From: Deltaproteobacteria bacterium
GTDB taxonomy: Bacteria > Bdellovibrionota_C > UBA2361 > OMII01
Direction of reading: 5' to 3'
NCBI GenBank assembly: GCA_947467385.1
Contig: CANIHJ010000009.1
Coordinates: 1 to 38,677, forward strand
Length of the DNA stretch: 38,677 nt
Of this stretch, positions 9,298 through 17,739 are shown one piece after another (position 1 is the stretch's first letter; each line of letters opens with the position of its first letter). A program made the position numbers and the translations under genes. The notes under the pieces were generated by a model that was not told the origin of the DNA, searched no databases, and saw nothing but the letters and a program-made list of their open reading frames with translations.

Positions 9298-10821
9298 TTA
9301 CTTGTTGTGCTCCGGCCTCATGAGCGGAAAGAGGACAACGTCGCGCACATTCTCCTGCCTCGTAAGCAGGGCCAGCACGCGGTCAACCCCAAGGCCCCAA
9401 CCGCTGATGGGCGGCATGCCGTGCTCCATGGCAACAAGGTATCCCTCGTCGACATCCATAGCCTCCTCATCACCGCCAGCTTTCGCTGCAGCCTGCTCAA
9501 CGAAGCGCTCGCGCTGGTCAAGCGGATCAACGAGCTCTGAGTACGCCTTTACTATCTCCCACCCGTTAACGACAACCTGGAACTGTTCGACCATGCTCGA
9601 GTCCGCGTCGCTCACGCGCGCAAGGGGCTGCAAGATCTTCGGATAGTTCACAAGAATCGTCGGGCGAATAATCTTCGGCCGGCTTACCTTCTTATAGAGG
9701 TTGTCGATGAGGGTCGTGAGGCCCATGCTCTTCATCCCCTCAAATTCAATGCCGCGGCCCTTAATCTCCGCGCGCAGCGCATCCGCCGAAGAGAACTGCA
9801 TGATGTCGACGCCCGAATCTTTCTTGATAAGGTCGACGTAGTTCTCTCGGGGCCACGGGGTGCTCCAGTCGACGACCTGCTCATTTCCGTCGCGGTCCCG
9901 GATCGGGAGCTGCTTGGGAAGGTTGAGGCGGGTGAAGAGGTAATCGAACAGGCGCTCCGTGAATCGGATGTTATCCTCAAAGCTCCAGTACGCCGCGTAG
10001 TGCTCAAGGTGCGTGTGCTCTGGGAGATGGGAGGGATCGTGGCCCTCATTGCGAAACGCCTTCCCCATCTCAAAGATCTTCTCAAACCCGCCAACGACCA
10101 ACTCCTTAAGGGGAAGCTCGACCGAGATGCGCAGCACCACATCGATATCGAGCGCGTTATTATGGGTGTGGTATGGCCGGGCGGCAGCACCCGTCGCCTG
10201 GTGCTGGAGCGTCGATGTCTCAACTTCCGTGAACCCCTCCCGCCAGTAGAACTCACGGAGTCCGCGCAGAAAATCAGAGCGCAGGGCAAAGCGCTTGCGC
10301 GTCTCCTCGTTCGCCATGAGGTCCAGATAGCGCTGTCGGTACAGGAGCTCCCTGTCCTTCAGCCCATGAAACTTGTCCGGTGGCGGAAGGAGCGCCTTGC
10401 CGAGGAGGGTCCACTTGTGGACAAGGATCGACTTCTCTCCGGTCTTCGTTGTGAAGATGGTCCCCTCAACACCCACGTAGTCGCCCAGGTCGTGGTTCTT
10501 TGTGATGAGCTTGTACAGGTCTGGCCCAAGCTGGTCCTTCTTGAAGATCACCTGCATACGCCCGGTGAAGTCCTGGAGGTGCGCAAAGGTGATGCTCCCC
10601 ATCTGGCGAAAGAGCATGATGCGACCCGCGGTGCGAACCTCGGCGTTTTCCGCAAGCTCCCGCGCATCCTTAAGGTCGAGCGACTTGTCAAAGCGAGCCG
10701 GGTACGGATGAACGCCGGCCGCCTTGAAGGCCTCAAGCTTGGCAAGGCGATTGGCCCGTTCGGCCACCCGGTCCGTTACCACTCCCACCTCTGCCTGTGC
10801 GTGCGATTCCTCGGTCGTCAT
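9298..10821 (-). CDS. lysS: Lysyl-tRNA synthetase, class II
   Basis: Charges tRNA-Lys with lysine. The start at 10821 (507 residues) has GGAG a short distance upstream; an in-frame start at 10881 exists but lacks such support. The N-terminal OB anticodon-binding domain (about 35-150, with AGRIMLFRQMGSITFAHLQD) precedes the class II core. Motif 1 is around GFTEVETSTLQ, motif 2 is FRNEGHDPSHLPEHTHLEHY, and motif 3 is GWGLGVDRVLALLT. Length and domain order are normal. The active-site text is divergent: PEFT of motif 2 reads PEHT, and the usual GNxxSELND stretch reads IVKAYSELVD. The presence of the anticodon domain argues against the EF-P lysylase EpmA. Downstream is the TPR protein; upstream is a GH15-like gene. 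Confidence 0.9.
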   Translation of the reverse strand: MTTEESHAQAEVGVVTDRVAERANRLAKLEAFKAAGVHPYPARFDKSLDLKDARELAENAEVRTAGRIMLFRQMGSITFAHLQDFTGRMQVIFKKDQLGPDLYKLITKNHDLGDYVGVEGTIFTTKTGEKSILVHKWTLLGKALLPPPDKFHGLKDRELLYRQRYLDLMANEETRKRFALRSDFLRGLREFYWREGFTEVETSTLQHQATGAAARPYHTHNNALDIDVVLRISVELPLKELVVGGFEKIFEMGKAFRNEGHDPSHLPEHTHLEHYAAYWSFEDNIRFTERLFDYLFTRLNLPKQLPIRDRDGNEQVVDWSTPWPRENYVDLIKKDSGVDIMQFSSADALRAEIKGRGIEFEGMKSMGLTTLIDNLYKKVSRPKIIRPTILVNYPKILQPLARVSDADSSMVEQFQVVVNGWEIVKAYSELVDPLDQRERFVEQAAAKAGGDEEAMDVDEGYLVAMEHGMPPISGWGLGVDRVLALLTRQENVRDVVLFPLMRPEHNK

Positions 10822-10907
10822 GGAGCTCTCCACTTTTTCTGTAGGCGTTGATTGTAGCCCAAAAGCTGCGCTCTCGTACACCGCTCAAAGCTCAGAAACG
10901 CCCTCTT

Positions 10908-12605
10908 CTAGGCCGCTTTCCGCCTTCGGGTGCTGCTGGAGAAAGCTTCGCGCTCAAGGATACGCTCCCGAATGCGCGTCGCATGGAGCATTTCGCCAAC
11001 CGACCAGTTGAGGGGGGTATGGGGAGAGGGAAAGATGCGCTCACGGCCCGAAGGACCCACGTCAGCGATGAAGCACTCCGGCATCGTAAAGGGCGGGATA
11101 GCGATGATACGGGAATTTCCATCGATGCCCTGATCAATTGAAACCTCGCCTTTGCCCGTTATGAATCCAAGGCCGCGCTTAAAAAACCTGTCATGAAGGC
11201 TCCGGTAGCGCTTGGCCCCCGAGACGAGGTGCTGCTCGCCGGACCAGGCCGCAAGCTGCCAGACAAGGTGCGTCCACGCCGCTTTTCTGCCCCTTGGCAC
11301 GAGGCGCTCTCGGGCCTTCATGCCGGAGCTCGCGTCGCCTGAAGGCCCCCCAAACAGCTCCGTGAGCTTGGCCGCTGTCTCATTTCGAAAAAAGCCGCTG
11401 CGCTGGTACGAGTCCTTGGCGTAGCGGTAGATTCCGCCTGACGCGGAATCTACGAGCTTCAGGATCTCCTTCAGAAGCTTCTCCTCCATGACTTTGGCCC
11501 AAAGGGCGTTTTTTCCTGCCCGCTCGGCCAGGAACTGCGGATAGTCGAGAAGAAGCAGGTAGATGAGCGAGCCGTCACCCTCTCTGTAACGCACATCGCT
11601 CCTTGGGTACTGGGGGCTCTCATGCGGCAGATCTCGTATCATCGCCTTCACCGCAGCGCGATCCATCCTCTGCACGGCTTGCTCCAACGCAAGCTTCCTG
11701 TACGGCTTCGGCAGGTAGCGCCGCTGGGCCTCAAACTCCCTGGCAAGGAAAGAGAACTCTCGCCTGCGCGACAGCTGAGCAAGCCGAACGATGAGCCGAT
11801 GCTCCCACGCCCTCACTGAGCTGCGCACCGCCGGAATCTCCTCCCAGGAGCCGCTGTTCTCGCAGGTCACAAAATCGACGCTGCAAAGAAACGGCACGAT
11901 GCGCCCAAGAAACGTGCGGTGCTTGCGCGACAGGTCCTCAAGAGAGATGGTCCCTTGATCGATTGCGCTCAGCACCTGCCACGCCAGGATCTGCCAGGCA
12001 TCCTGCTTATGGGACCAGCTCTCCTGCGTCGCCGTATTCAAGTTTGTCCGAACACGCGCAAAAATCATCGGCCAGTTGCTCGGCTCTTTTTTAACCTTCC
12101 CGCTCTGTGAGCGAATAATCGCCTGGAAGCGCTTGAGCTGGCTCACCGTGGACATGAAGCTGAGACCTGAGATAAGCATCGCTTTCCCCACCTTGGCCCG
12201 CTTAGCATTCCCGCTCGCCAGGAATCTGGCCCCAATGATCGCGTTGTCGCGAAGCCAGTAGTTCGTGCCCATGGGCCACATGTCGGTGCTCGCAGCTCTT
12301 GCGAGCGTCATTGTAAAGCTCTCCCCATCGAGGTCGCGGACTCGGCGCTGCTCGATCCGAATGTCAAACAATCCGCGCTGAGCGAGGGTGGCTTCAAGAG
12401 CCCGCATGCCCTCGGGCGAGCCTGCAAGCTGAAGCCATTGTCCATAGGACTGCTCCCGGGTGTGGCGGCCCGGAGTGCGCTTTGCAATGCGGCTCTCAAG
12501 CGCCGACAGGAGCTGCTCATCTTGCTTGCGAAGGGCTGCTATACGTTGCCGAGAGGGCATATCGAAAATAAAACTCCGGATTAGGCTCGTCGCGCCGAAA
12601 CGCAT
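10908..12605 (-). CDS. GH15 / phosphorylase-kinase-alpha-like (alpha/alpha)6-barrel protein
   Basis: A 565-residue protein without obvious signal peptide. Several spaced motifs match glucoamylase (GH15) and phosphorylase kinase alpha/beta proteins: NYWLRDN at residues 115-121 (family pattern W-x-RDN), SHKQDAWQILAW at about 198-209 (family 'ND-W-xx-L'), GSWEEIPAVRSS at 252-263 (family 'W-E-E', holding the possible catalytic acid), and PLNWSVGEML near residue 535. These fit the helical barrel, but the match is by eye and the substrate is unknown; it could be a glucan hydrolase or a non-catalytic regulator. The start is uncertain: ATG at 12605, or ATG at 12560 (MPSRQRIA). It lies 86 bases upstream of the lysS start and is divergent to the M42 peptidase. 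Confidence 0.6.
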   Translation of the reverse strand: MRFGATSLIRSFIFDMPSRQRIAALRKQDEQLLSALESRIAKRTPGRHTREQSYGQWLQLAGSPEGMRALEATLAQRGLFDIRIEQRRVRDLDGESFTMTLARAASTDMWPMGTNYWLRDNAIIGARFLASGNAKRAKVGKAMLISGLSFMSTVSQLKRFQAIIRSQSGKVKKEPSNWPMIFARVRTNLNTATQESWSHKQDAWQILAWQVLSAIDQGTISLEDLSRKHRTFLGRIVPFLCSVDFVTCENSGSWEEIPAVRSSVRAWEHRLIVRLAQLSRRREFSFLAREFEAQRRYLPKPYRKLALEQAVQRMDRAAVKAMIRDLPHESPQYPRSDVRYREGDGSLIYLLLLDYPQFLAERAGKNALWAKVMEEKLLKEILKLVDSASGGIYRYAKDSYQRSGFFRNETAAKLTELFGGPSGDASSGMKARERLVPRGRKAAWTHLVWQLAAWSGEQHLVSGAKRYRSLHDRFFKRGLGFITGKGEVSIDQGIDGNSRIIAIPPFTMPECFIADVGPSGRERIFPSPHTPLNWSVGEMLHATRIRERILEREAFSSSTRRRKAA

Positions 12606-12723
12606 GCGTCCTGCATCTATGAAGAGAGTCCTCGTGCGCGGGCGCAGGACTGGTGAAGCATACTACTTTACCGTACGATTCAGGCAATCTTTCTTTGGAC
12701 TTACCCGCACTTGAAGCGCCCCT

Positions 12724-13782
12724 ATGAACTCAAAAGACTTTCTCCACGAGCTCCTCGCTACCCCATCACCCACCGGATTTGAGCAGCCGGTTCAGCGCAT
12801 CGTCCGCGAGAGAATGAAGCGCTACGCTGACTCGATTCAAACTGACCTGCATGGAAACGTAATCGTCGCCCTCAACCCAAAGGCCCCACGCAAGGTCATG
12901 CTCGCTGGGCACTGTGACCAGATAGGGCTCATGGTGCGGCACATCTCAAATGAGGGCTTCATCTATGTGTCTGCGCTCGGTGGCATGGATGTCGGAGTCC
13001 TTCACGGCGCCCGCGTCACAATCCACTCTGAGCGGGGCCCCGTTGAGGGCATCATCGGCCGCAAGCCAATCCACGCCCAATCGGCCGACGAGCGTGACAA
13101 GACCAAGAACGACATCGAGAAGCTCTGGATAGACATCGGCGCAAAGAGCAAGAAAGAAGCCGAGAAGCGCGTTGCCATCGGCGACTGCGCGACCTTCGCG
13201 CTTGGGGTGCTTGAGTTGGGTAACGACCTCATCTGCGCGCCCGGCCTTGACGATAAGGTCGGGCTCTTCGTCGCCATGGAGACGCTGCGCGTGTGCTCCT
13301 CAAAGAAGCTCAACGTCGGCCTCTATGCCGTCAGTACCGTGCAAGAGGAGGTCGGCCTGCGCGGAGCTGCCACCTCTGCGTTCGGCATCAGCCCCGAGGT
13401 GGGGATCGCCATCGACGTGACACACGCCACCGACAATCCTGGGCACGAGAACTCAAAGTCGGCTCCCTGCAAGCTCGGAGAGGGCCCAACGATCACAAGT
13501 GGCCCTAACACAAATCCGGTCGTCGGCAAGATGCTCAAGGAGGCTGCAAAGAAGGCAAAGACTCCCTTCCAGCCAGCCCCCTCACCGCGCCCGCTCGGCA
13601 ACGACGCAAACTCGATTCAGGTCGCGGGCAGCGGCGTTGCGGCCGCAAGCCTCGGCATCCCCAACCGCTACATGCACAGCCAAGTTGAGGTGTGCAGCTA
13701 CAAGGACCTTGAGGGCGCCATTAAGATCTTGGCAGCTTTTGTCCAGTCGATTACTGCGAAGACCGACTTCACGCCGATGTGA
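12724..13782 (+). CDS. M42 family metallo-aminopeptidase
   Basis: A 352-residue cytoplasmic di-zinc aminopeptidase of the M42 family (glutamyl aminopeptidase / deblocking aminopeptidase, formerly 'cellulase M'). Metal and catalytic motifs are in place: AGHCDQIG with His63 and Asp65, GLDDKVG with the bridging Asp at about 176, QEEVGLRGA with the catalytic and metal-binding Glu pair at 208-209, an Asp in AIDVTHA, and the C-terminal metal His in YMHSQVEV. Length is normal for the family, whose members usually assemble as dodecamers and trim peptides after proteolysis. No strong Shine-Dalgarno is visible before the ATG. It is convergent with metH, ending 27 bases from the metH stop. Confidence 0.92.
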   Translation: MNSKDFLHELLATPSPTGFEQPVQRIVRERMKRYADSIQTDLHGNVIVALNPKAPRKVMLAGHCDQIGLMVRHISNEGFIYVSALGGMDVGVLHGARVTIHSERGPVEGIIGRKPIHAQSADERDKTKNDIEKLWIDIGAKSKKEAEKRVAIGDCATFALGVLELGNDLICAPGLDDKVGLFVAMETLRVCSSKKLNVGLYAVSTVQEEVGLRGAATSAFGISPEVGIAIDVTHATDNPGHENSKSAPCKLGEGPTITSGPNTNPVVGKMLKEAAKKAKTPFQPAPSPRPLGNDANSIQVAGSGVAAASLGIPNRYMHSQVEVCSYKDLEGAIKILAAFVQSITAKTDFTPM

Positions 13783-13809
13783 CGGCGTGCACGGCGCAGT
13801 AGGACGAGC

Positions 13810-16800
13810 TCAGATCGAGAAGTAGCACGACTCTGGGTGGTGCACGATGATGGCTGAGGTGGACTGCTCCGGCACCAGCTGCCACTCAGAGCTCAGCGAC
13901 ACGCCTATCTTGGCAGGGTCAAGCAGCTCAAAAATATACTTCTGGTCCTCAAGGTTTGGGCATGCTGGGTAGCCAAAGCTATATCGCTCGCCGTGGTAGG
14001 TCTGCCGGAAGAGCGACTCGATCGTTGCTCCATCCTCCCCAGCAATCCCGAGCTCGTGCCGGATGCGCCGATGCCAGAACTCCGCGAGCGCCTCTGCCGT
14101 TTCGACAGAGAGTCCGTAGAAATGAAGGTAGTCGGTGTACTGATCCGCCTTGAACAACTCGGCGCATTTCTCCGACGCAAGCGCCCCAGAGGTAACAACG
14201 TGAAATCCGACCACGTCCTTGCGACCCGATGAGATCGGCAGGAAGTAGTCCGCGATGCAGCGCCGAGCGTCGGCTATCTGGCGCGGGAACTTGATTCGGC
14301 AGTGCTCCTTGGCATGGTCGTCGGGCTTGTAAATGACAAGGTCGTTCCTGTCGCTGTTGCACGGGAAGTACCCGTACGCAACCTTCGGCTGGATCCAGTT
14401 GCGCTCAATCGCCCGCTCGCACCACTGGTAAAACAGCGGATCGACGTGGCTGTGGATAAAGTCCTTGTACTCCTTCGTCGACCGGCTTCCGCGCCGGTAC
14501 TGCCACTGGTTAGCATAGAGCGCCTTCTTGTTGATGAAGCTGAAGAGCTCCCTCAAGTTAATCTGCGGCTGCTGGACGTAACGCACCCCCCAGAACGGCG
14601 GCTTTGGCACCGACTCAACTGGCGGCACCTTCGTGTCGAAGTACTCGTCGGCCTTCGCCGCAACACGAGCCTCGCGCTCAACGCGCATCTCCCCTTTTCG
14701 CTCCTTGGCGCCGCCCGAATCAGAGGTCAGGACCTTATCCTCAACGCGTCCGGTGAGCTCATCCATGATCTTAAGTCCGGTGAACGCGTCCGCGCCGTAG
14801 AATACCTTTCCGGTCGTGTACGCTGCGCTGAGATCCACCTCAACATACGCCCGATTGAGCGCCGCCCCTCCGCATACAACCGGAGTTGAGATTCCACGCC
14901 GGCTCATCTCCTCTAGGTTTTCCTTCATGACGAGAGTCGACTTAACGAGCAGACCCGACATCCCAATCGCGGTCGGCTTATGCTCCGCCGCCGCCGCAAG
15001 GATGCTCTCAAGCGGCTGCTTTATCCCTAAGTTGACGACCTTGTACCCATTGTTTGTCAGGATGATGTCCACAAGGTTCTTGCCGATGTCGTGCACGTCG
15101 CCCTTCACCGTGGCGATCACCATGCACCCCTTCTGAGCCCCATCCACCTTGTCCATAAACTTCTCAAGGTGAGCCACAGCCTTCTTCATTGTCTCTGCGG
15201 ACTGAAGAACGAACGGAAGTTGCATCTCGCCCCGGCCAAAGAGCTCTCCCACAACTTTCATCCCTTCGAGCAGGATGTTGTTGATGATTTCAAGCGGCGC
15301 GTACGTCTCCATGCCCTTGTCGAGAAGCGCCTCGATCCCCTGCTTGCGCCCGTCGATAATCGTTTTCTTGAGCACCTCCTCGATCGGCCCCGTGAGCGAG
15401 GACTCTTCAGTTTTCTCTGCAACCGCACCCTGAAGCTTCTCTATGAACGCGAAGAGCGGGTCGTAGCCCTCCGAGCGGCGGTCGTAGATCAGGTCGAGTG
15501 TTATTTGAAGTATATCAGGCTCGATCTTGTGAGTTGGCAGTATCTTGCCCTGGTGCACAATAGCCGAATCGAGCCCACTCTTAATCGCCTCGGCCAGGAA
15601 AACCGAGTTGAGTAGCTGCCTCGGATACGGCTTCAGGCCAAAGGATATATTAGAGAGCCCAAGTACTGTGCGGACATCTGGAAAGCGCTCTTTGATAAGC
15701 CTGATTCCGTTGAGGGTTTCGATACCCGCCTTGCGGCTATCCTCATCGCCGGAGCCTATTGTAAAAGTGAGGGGATCAAAGATGAGCGCATCACCTGGAA
15801 TCCCATGGCGCTTCGTGCACAGGTCATAGATGCGCTCGGCGACCTCAAGCTTCTTGTCGGCAGTCTTGGCCATGCCCTCTTCGTCGATCGTGAGAGCAAT
15901 CAGGGCAGAGCCAAAGCGCTTCGCCAGCTCGCAAATGGCGTCGAATTTTCCCTCGCCATCCTCGAGGTTAATAGAGTTGATGATGGCGCGCCCGCCAATC
16001 AGCTTAAGCGCTGCCTCAAGCACGTCAAGCTGCGTTGAGTCGATCATGAGCGGGGCCGTCACCTGGCCAACAAAGCGCGACACGACTTCCGTCATGTCCT
16101 TTACCTCATTGCGCCCGACGTAAGCCGTGCACACGTCGAGAACGTGCGCCCCTTCCTCGACCTCCTTGCGGCCCATCTCCACGATCGCTTCCCAATTCTC
16201 GGTCAGCAGGTGCTCACGGAAGAGCTTTGAGCCGTTGGCGTTGCAGCGCTCGCCGATGATGAGCGGCGAGCTGCCCGGCTGATCGAGCGCAACAGCGGCG
16301 TAGTTGGACGCCACATGAGGCTCAAGTTTTCCCTGTGCCGGCTTGGGCGCAAGGCTCCCCACACGGTTGAAGAGCTCCTTGATATGGGTCGGCGTCGTTC
16401 CGCAGCAGCCTCCCACCATGGCTGCCCCAAAGTCCTTGACGAACACCTCGTGGTAATCAGCGAGCATTTCGGCAGAGAGGTCATAGACGGCCCGACCGCC
16501 GTCATTTCGCGGAAGGCCCGCATTCGGCAAGACCGCAACTGGATATCGCCCGGACGAGCACAGGTATCGCACGTTCTCCTGCATCATGTCGGGGCCTGTC
16601 GCGCAGTTGAACCCAATCATGTCGACCGGCAAGCTATCAAGCACGACTAGCGCCGCAGCAACTTCAGTTCCGACGAGCATTGTGCCAGTCGTCTCAATCG
16701 TCACGGTGACGCATATCGGCACGCGCCGCTTGCAGCGCCTCATCGCTTCGATCGCCGCAGCAACTGAGCACTTGACCTGCAGCATATCCTGGCAGGTTTC

Positions 16801-17277
16801 GATCTGGAGCAGATCTACCCCGCCTTCGATCAATCCCATCATCTGCGGCATATACGACTTGAACATGTCGTCGTACGAAATGTGCCCCAAAGTCGGAAGC
16901 TTTGTGCCTGGACCTACCGAGCCCGCCACGAATCTAGGCCACGCTGACGAGGAAAAATCATTCGCAACCGCCCGCGCCACTTCGGCATTGAGCTTTGAGA
17001 CCTCGTGGGCGCGATCGGCGATATCGTACTCGCCGAGCACCAGGGCAGACGACCCGAAGGTGTTGGTCTCTATCAGATCCGCGCCGGCCTCAAGATACTT
17101 GCCGTGAATCTCCTTGATGAGGTTCGGGCGGGTGCATATGAGGTATTCGTTGCAGCCGTCGAGCCCGCCGTAATCATCCGGCGTGGGGTTCGCCAGCTGG
17201 ATCATGGTGCCCATGGCACCATCGGCGATTATGATCTTCTCTCTTAGGCGTCGCAGGAATCGATCGTTTGGCAGCAT
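13810..17277 (-). CDS. metH: Cobalamin-dependent methionine synthase
   Basis: Transfers methyl from methyltetrahydrofolate to homocysteine through bound cobalamin. The protein has 1155 residues with all four modules. The homocysteine-binding barrel spans about 1-320, with zinc ligands Cys225 (GFNCATG) and Cys291/292 (GGCCGTTP). The pterin-binding barrel spans about 335-600 (GERCNANGSKLF, LSNISFGL). The B12 cap and Rossmann domain span about 640-880, with DVHDIGKN where His729 ligates cobalt. The reactivation domain that binds S-adenosylmethionine spans about 920-1150 and carries RYSFGYPACP. It is slightly shorter than the E. coli enzyme but complete. The ATG at 17277 follows a weak AGAAG. No recognisable B12 or SAM riboswitch precedes it. 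Confidence 0.97.
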   Translation of the reverse strand: MLPNDRFLRRLREKIIIADGAMGTMIQLANPTPDDYGGLDGCNEYLICTRPNLIKEIHGKYLEAGADLIETNTFGSSALVLGEYDIADRAHEVSKLNAEVARAVANDFSSSAWPRFVAGSVGPGTKLPTLGHISYDDMFKSYMPQMMGLIEGGVDLLQIETCQDMLQVKCSVAAAIEAMRRCKRRVPICVTVTIETTGTMLVGTEVAAALVVLDSLPVDMIGFNCATGPDMMQENVRYLCSSGRYPVAVLPNAGLPRNDGGRAVYDLSAEMLADYHEVFVKDFGAAMVGGCCGTTPTHIKELFNRVGSLAPKPAQGKLEPHVASNYAAVALDQPGSSPLIIGERCNANGSKLFREHLLTENWEAIVEMGRKEVEEGAHVLDVCTAYVGRNEVKDMTEVVSRFVGQVTAPLMIDSTQLDVLEAALKLIGGRAIINSINLEDGEGKFDAICELAKRFGSALIALTIDEEGMAKTADKKLEVAERIYDLCTKRHGIPGDALIFDPLTFTIGSGDEDSRKAGIETLNGIRLIKERFPDVRTVLGLSNISFGLKPYPRQLLNSVFLAEAIKSGLDSAIVHQGKILPTHKIEPDILQITLDLIYDRRSEGYDPLFAFIEKLQGAVAEKTEESSLTGPIEEVLKKTIIDGRKQGIEALLDKGMETYAPLEIINNILLEGMKVVGELFGRGEMQLPFVLQSAETMKKAVAHLEKFMDKVDGAQKGCMVIATVKGDVHDIGKNLVDIILTNNGYKVVNLGIKQPLESILAAAAEHKPTAIGMSGLLVKSTLVMKENLEEMSRRGISTPVVCGGAALNRAYVEVDLSAAYTTGKVFYGADAFTGLKIMDELTGRVEDKVLTSDSGGAKERKGEMRVEREARVAAKADEYFDTKVPPVESVPKPPFWGVRYVQQPQINLRELFSFINKKALYANQWQYRRGSRSTKEYKDFIHSHVDPLFYQWCERAIERNWIQPKVAYGYFPCNSDRNDLVIYKPDDHAKEHCRIKFPRQIADARRCIADYFLPISSGRKDVVGFHVVTSGALASEKCAELFKADQYTDYLHFYGLSVETAEALAEFWHRRIRHELGIAGEDGATIESLFRQTYHGERYSFGYPACPNLEDQKYIFELLDPAKIGVSLSSEWQLVPEQSTSAIIVHHPESCYFSI

Positions 17278-17739
17278 GCAGGCGCTTCTTTTTAAAATAT
17301 AGGTAGGCTCCCAACCCCCTCGTGGGTGGCGGCGACGGGTAGCGGCGGGCGGGTCGAGGCTCCATAGAGAGCCGCCCTCGGGATCTTTTATCGCCTCGCA
17401 ACCACCTGTAACTACAGCTATATCAGCTTTATACTCGAGCCGAAACCATGTACCCGTTTATCGCCACCTTTAATGCACAAGCGGCAAGCCGAGCGCTTGT
17501 TCATACAACCTTCCCGCCGCTATCCTCCCCACACTGCATGCATCGACACACCCAAGCAGTCTCAGGTAGCAGCCTTGGAAAGCGAAAAAGATCATTCATC
17601 CCAATGCCCTAGGGCATTATGCCAGGCTAAGAAGTCCCTTTCCCTTACCCCTAGACTTCCTCTATAACTGTGGAGGTTTAAGCACTAAATAAGCGTGGCG
17701 CCATCGGCGTCAAAGGGGCTTAATGTTTCCTTCTCGGAC
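17278..17739. other. Divergent intergenic region between metH and the CxxC repeat protein
   Basis: About 460 bases without a convincing gene. On the metH side the minus strand holds GGCTC-TCTATG-GAGCC (near 17364), nested between GC-rich arms, and AT-rich TATAAA/TATAGC stretches further upstream (17420-17440) that could serve as a -10. On the plus side there is a 16-base perfect palindrome at 17603-17618 and a possible promoter, TTCCCT then 17 bases then TATAAC near 17638-17666, for the downstream gene. GGAGG near 17672 lies too far from any start to be a normal ribosome binding site. A reading frame with GTG at 17695 extends the downstream gene by 15 residues. Confidence 0.5.
17603..17618. 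repeat. 16-base perfect palindrome, possible operator
   Basis: AATGCCCTAGGGCATT reads the same on both strands and lies in the divergent region between metH and the CxxC repeat protein. Its placement just upstream of a possible promoter for the plus-strand gene would suit an operator, but a palindrome of this length is expected roughly once by chance in a window this size, so this is a weak call. Confidence 0.3.

Noticed and set aside
10000-10851. 283-codon plus-strand frame opposite lysS
   Set aside because: Fully antisense to lysS, whose class II motifs are clear.
17278-17470. SAH, SAM-I or cobalamin riboswitch before metH
   Set aside because: Core consensus segments (for SAH the GAGG-GCGCUGC part; for B12 the B12 box) could not be found; only generic GC-rich hairpins are visible.
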